Shown here piece by piece: positions 5,301-6,543 of a stretch of DNA of 6,543 nucleotides. The stretch comes from Verrucomicrobiota bacterium (lineage in GTDB: Bacteria; Verrucomicrobiota; Verrucomicrobiia; Opitutales; UBA2995): NCBI GenBank assembly GCA_027297085.1, contig JAPUIL010000600.1, positions 1-6,543 on the forward strand. Reading direction: 5' to 3'. Made by a program: the position numbers and the translations under genes. Position 1 is the stretch's first letter. Every line of letters starts with the position of its first letter. Under the pieces are notes generated by a model that was given only the letters and a program-made list of their open reading frames with translations, was not told where the DNA came from and ran no database searches.

Positions 5301-6543
5301 CCTTCTTCGACGCTGGGGGTCATTCTTTGCTTGTTACTTCCTTGTTATTTTATGTCGAAACACACTTCAAAGTCCACGTCCCATTTTGTCAGATTAGGGA
5401 GCACCAATCTATTCATAAACTGGCAAATCTAATTGATGCGCTGTCCAAGCGGAAGGTTTCTCAGACCTCTGCTAACACGTTTAAAATCAAACCCGTACGA
5501 ATAAAGCGAATCACCCCGTTGAGTAGAACCTGGAGAGGAAAGTATTTTGGGTATATAACCGATCCTAACCTTAAAGGCCAAATCATCGCCCGGGCATACA
5601 TGATCAAAGGAGCTCTGAAAAAGCAGATTCTAACACAAGCCCTGGATCATGTTATTAATATCCACGAGCGTCTTCGAACTCGGGTTATCAAAATAGATGG
5701 TGAGTATCTGGAGGAAATCCAACCACGGGTAAAAATTAATTTTCCCTACCATAATTTTACCAAACTTGGGTTGGACGCAGCTATGGCCAAAGCAAGGAAA
5801 ATGTTTGAGAAGGAAGGCCTGACCCCGATGGACTTTCGAACAGCTCCGCTTGTAAGAATGCAGCTTTTCAAATTGGCCAAAGATCAGTTCTGCTTCCTCT
5901 TCAGAGTCCATCATGCTGCGGTTGACGGCGCCTCCCTTGTTTTACTCCTAAATCAAATCAGCACAACTTACGAAGAACTTGTGGCGGGAAAAAGCCCTTC
6001 GATAAAACCGTCTCGATTCAGTTTCCGGCAATATGAAGAAAGTTACAAAGCATGGATGACTTCTAATAATAGAAATCGTATAACGGAATTTTGGAAACAG
6101 CAGGTCAAAAACAGTCGTATTTACCATTTGCCTATTGAAAAAAGAAGAATTCCTCAAAACCTGGAATTGGCTCTAATGGATGATTACGTGTTTGAGGCAT
6201 CCTGGGCTAATCATATACAAGACTTTTGCGAGACTCAGGGAATTTCAAAGTACATCTTCCTACTCACCCTTGGCAGCATTTTAGTTTCTCGCTACACCGG
6301 CCACCTCACTAGCCAAGTCACTTCCTCCTCCAATGCGCGGACAAATCTAGATGAAATGGAGATTGTAGGCGAGAAGACCTCACTAATATTCGTTCATCAC
6401 AAACTCCAAGAGACCCAATCCTTTATAGAATTGGCAAACAACTTAATGGATAAAGCGTATCACCTTTTGGAACATAGTAACATTGAACAAAAACATCTGG
6501 CCGATCTTTTTCCGCCTGCCAAGGGAAGCGCTTTCGAAATCCT
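2312..6543 (+). CDS. Non-ribosomal peptide synthetase, C-A-T-C, cut by the right window edge
   Basis: The frame is open from 2312 to the window end (1410 complete codons, no stop). The protein is a cytoplasmic assembly-line enzyme that activates an amino acid and condenses it into a peptide. Domains by residue: condensation about 9-440, adenylation about 464-958, thiolation about 972-1045, linker, second condensation from about 1066 onward, incomplete. All have their key catalytic or attachment residues (separate entries). ATG 2312 is chosen because an in-frame TAG lies at 2291-2293 with no other start codon between, and because the next ATG (codon 14) would remove part of the first condensation motif (ATPMQ). 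No Shine-Dalgarno sequence is visible. The gene is divergent from the glycan-degradation pair and has no NRPS gene upstream in the window, so it is probably the first gene of a cluster continuing to the right. No thioesterase, reductase or epimerase is reached, so the product length and release cannot be told. Confidence 0.96.
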   Translation, partial: MQSTTQLSLKATPMQSVMALPLLRGDSFQPYTQQLSWQFFESLDVDLFKKAWRQVLNRHDVFRYRFQLSDEGRVQLSLADRLQVKIKFHDLQKENKPLQKARLRKFKSEDLRRGFVGLQQLCRFNLFQLDASCFELVWTSHHCLFDGRSRLILIREFLDVYSSLISGVKPHLQKTYSFKAYLNWISKSRFEDSKKFWVRYLKSLEESTPLSFRGKAVVQKRSSHDYKKSSHCLSESMTSRLHRWTKRTGFSHNILFQAAWATYLWRTSGKEFVVFGSPRACRMSSVPGAKQTVGLFVNTVPVGIRFKKSDSVGDLLKSIRKGWQGMRAHEHTPAALIKQASGIASNKPLFESLIGFEKYQLSDVVRHGGKPRFQFSLEGFTDLPLVIQVYDGSRIQIVASFDSLRFQTATIISLITNLETIVTQLIGDSSQPLSSLHLLSGSETRLAHRLGRGKSTQVLRPLVHEQFEYIAKRYPNNTAVRLGTKNLNYQDLNEQSNQLARYLVRRGVKPGMSVGLFLERDVTLIISLLAILKTGSAYVPFDIEYPEDRLKWMVSDSKPAFVLVTSNLKDEFKATKLNAIYVDKEVRSTKRFSRRNLNIGVTQGSPANIMYTSGSTGKPKGVVVPHRGINRLVLRPNYVKLNSNTRILQMAPVSFDASTFEIWGALLNGGTCVLYPGRVPDLVILKNLVRKRRINTLFLTTALFNLIVDAAPKSLSGIKQLLVGGEILSTKHIRKALEVLKETRISNLYGPTENTTFSCFHPIPRNYPVNKAIPIGKPIQESSTYILDNCRQLLPVGVAGELYVGGKGVALGYLNQPELTEERFLQNPFSVDPSDRLYRTGDKVYLNENGDIEFLGRFDDQLKIRGHRIEPGEIQSELLQHPQIKEVYVKAVVNKRGETELAAFLVKSNSPKFKSDTMQSWLASRMPNYMVPSHFIFLDSLPLTANGKVNNQALIIQKNDRTTPETSRFENITGTERFLLKSWEKILGETPANLHTSFFDAGGHSLLVTSLLFYVETHFKVHVPFCQIREHQSIHKLANLIDALSKRKVSQTSANTFKIKPVRIKRITPLSRTWRGKYFGYITDPNLKGQIIARAYMIKGALKKQILTQALDHVINIHERLRTRVIKIDGEYLEEIQPRVKINFPYHNFTKLGLDAAMAKARKMFEKEGLTPMDFRTAPLVRMQLFKLAKDQFCFLFRVHHAAVDGASLVLLLNQISTTYEELVAGKSPSIKPSRFSFRQYEESYKAWMTSNNRNRITEFWKQQVKNSRIYHLPIEKRRIPQNLELALMDDYVFEASWANHIQDFCETQGISKYIFLLTLGSILVSRYTGHLTSQVTSSSNARTNLDEMEIVGEKTSLIFVHHKLQETQSFIELANNLMDKAYHLLEHSNIEQKHLADLFPPAKGSAFEI
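2336..3631 (+). other. NRPS condensation domain 1 (N-terminal)
   Basis: The domain forms a peptide or amide bond between an upstream donor and the amino acid loaded on the first thiolation domain. The catalytic motif HHxxxDG is intact as H141-H142-C-L-F-D146-G147, where His142 is the presumed general catalyst. Other cores seen are NRHDVFR (57-63), KFW before the domain middle, VGLFVNT (293-299) and PLFESL (348-353). The first core reads ATPMQ followed by a YTQQ segment rather than the common S-x-A-Q-x-R-L-W form. Being N-terminal, it may be a starter domain that adds a fatty acid, or it may dock to a separate upstream protein. Edges are approximate. Confidence 0.9.
3701..5185 (+). other. NRPS adenylation domain, pocket predicted for isoleucine or valine
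   Basis: The domain activates an amino acid with ATP and loads it on the thiolation domain. Cores A1 (LNYQDL, 487), A2 (LKTGSAYVPFD), A3 (YTSGSTGKPKG, 611-621), A4 (FDAS, 655-658), A5 (NLYGPTE, 747-753), A7 (YRTGD, 838-842), A8 (GRFDDQLKIRGHRIEPGE) and A10 (NGK, Lys948) are all present. Hand alignment to GrsA gives pocket residues D656, A657, F660, F698, L722, G724, L748, T756, F757, K948. This differs at two of ten positions from a published isoleucine code (DAFFYGITFK) and at three from a valine code (DAFWIGGTFK), both recalled from memory. A branched-chain aliphatic residue is the best reading; leucine is not excluded. Confidence 0.85.
5225..5446 (+). other. NRPS thiolation (peptidyl carrier) domain
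   Basis: This carrier holds the growing chain on a phosphopantetheine arm. The attachment motif is FFDAGGHSL, with Ser1005 as the modified residue, in the standard D-x-G-G-H-S-L form. The helix before it (TERFLLKSWEKILG) and the one after (LLVTSLLFYVETHF) are typical. A phosphopantetheinyl transferase is needed and is not encoded in the window. Confidence 0.93.
5507..6543 (+). other. NRPS condensation domain 2, C-terminal part missing
   Basis: The domain would join the first aminoacyl unit to the next one. HHxxxDG is intact as H1200-H1201-A-A-V-D1205-G1206, and HERLRT precedes it in place of RHExLRT. EFW follows in the middle. Around residue 1352 the usual V-G-x-F-x-N-T segment is replaced by VGEKTSLIFVHHKL, and the opening core reads TPLSRTWRGKYFGYITDP without the usual Q-x-R-L-W. 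About 345 of the normal 430-450 residues are present. The second module continues beyond the window. Confidence 0.88.

Noticed and set aside
3097..6157. Several minus-strand open frames of 63-94 codons under the NRPS
   Set aside because: All are antisense to a continuous NRPS frame whose motifs are intact throughout.

Overview
The window suggests a bacterium that degrades sulfated polysaccharides, most likely from the Planctomycetota/Verrucomicrobiota (PVC) group. This is inferred from the pairing of a secreted formylglycine-type sulfatase with a secreted tandem DUF1080 protein, from the weak or absent Shine-Dalgarno sequences before the main starts, and from the moderate GC content. No rRNA or tRNA is present to confirm it.

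Layout: bases 1-311 (minus) hold the N-terminal 103 residues of a sulfatase that runs off the left edge. A 227-bp gap (312-538) separates it from the upstream gene and holds a perfect 14-bp inverted repeat and a doubtful 61-codon ORF whose stop overlaps the sulfatase start. Bases 539-1915 (minus) hold a complete 458-aa exported protein with two DUF1080 (3-keto-disaccharide hydrolase-like) domains. Bases 1916-2311 are a divergent intergenic region with several small palindromes and no convincing gene. From 2312 to the right edge (plus) runs one uninterrupted reading frame of 1410 complete codons, a non-ribosomal peptide synthetase (NRPS) with the order condensation - adenylation - thiolation - condensation (the last cut by the window end).

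The two minus-strand genes plausibly form a transcription unit for processing a sulfated glycan: one removes sulfate esters and the other acts on (keto)sugars. The NRPS is transcribed divergently and appears to be the first gene of a biosynthetic cluster lying mostly to the right. Its adenylation pocket, read by hand alignment to GrsA, gives D-A-F-F-L-G-L-T-F-K, close to codes for isoleucine or valine. It starts with a condensation domain and no NRPS gene lies upstream of it in the window, so it may start a lipopeptide by taking an acyl group, or receive its donor from a protein encoded elsewhere.

Points worth checking are the Asp-to-Tyr change at a metal-ligand position of the sulfatase, the inverted repeat and possible coupled leader ORF before it, the pocket code and the start-position condensation domain of the NRPS, and the degenerate motifs in the second condensation domain. 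None of these alone shows a new type of biological system.
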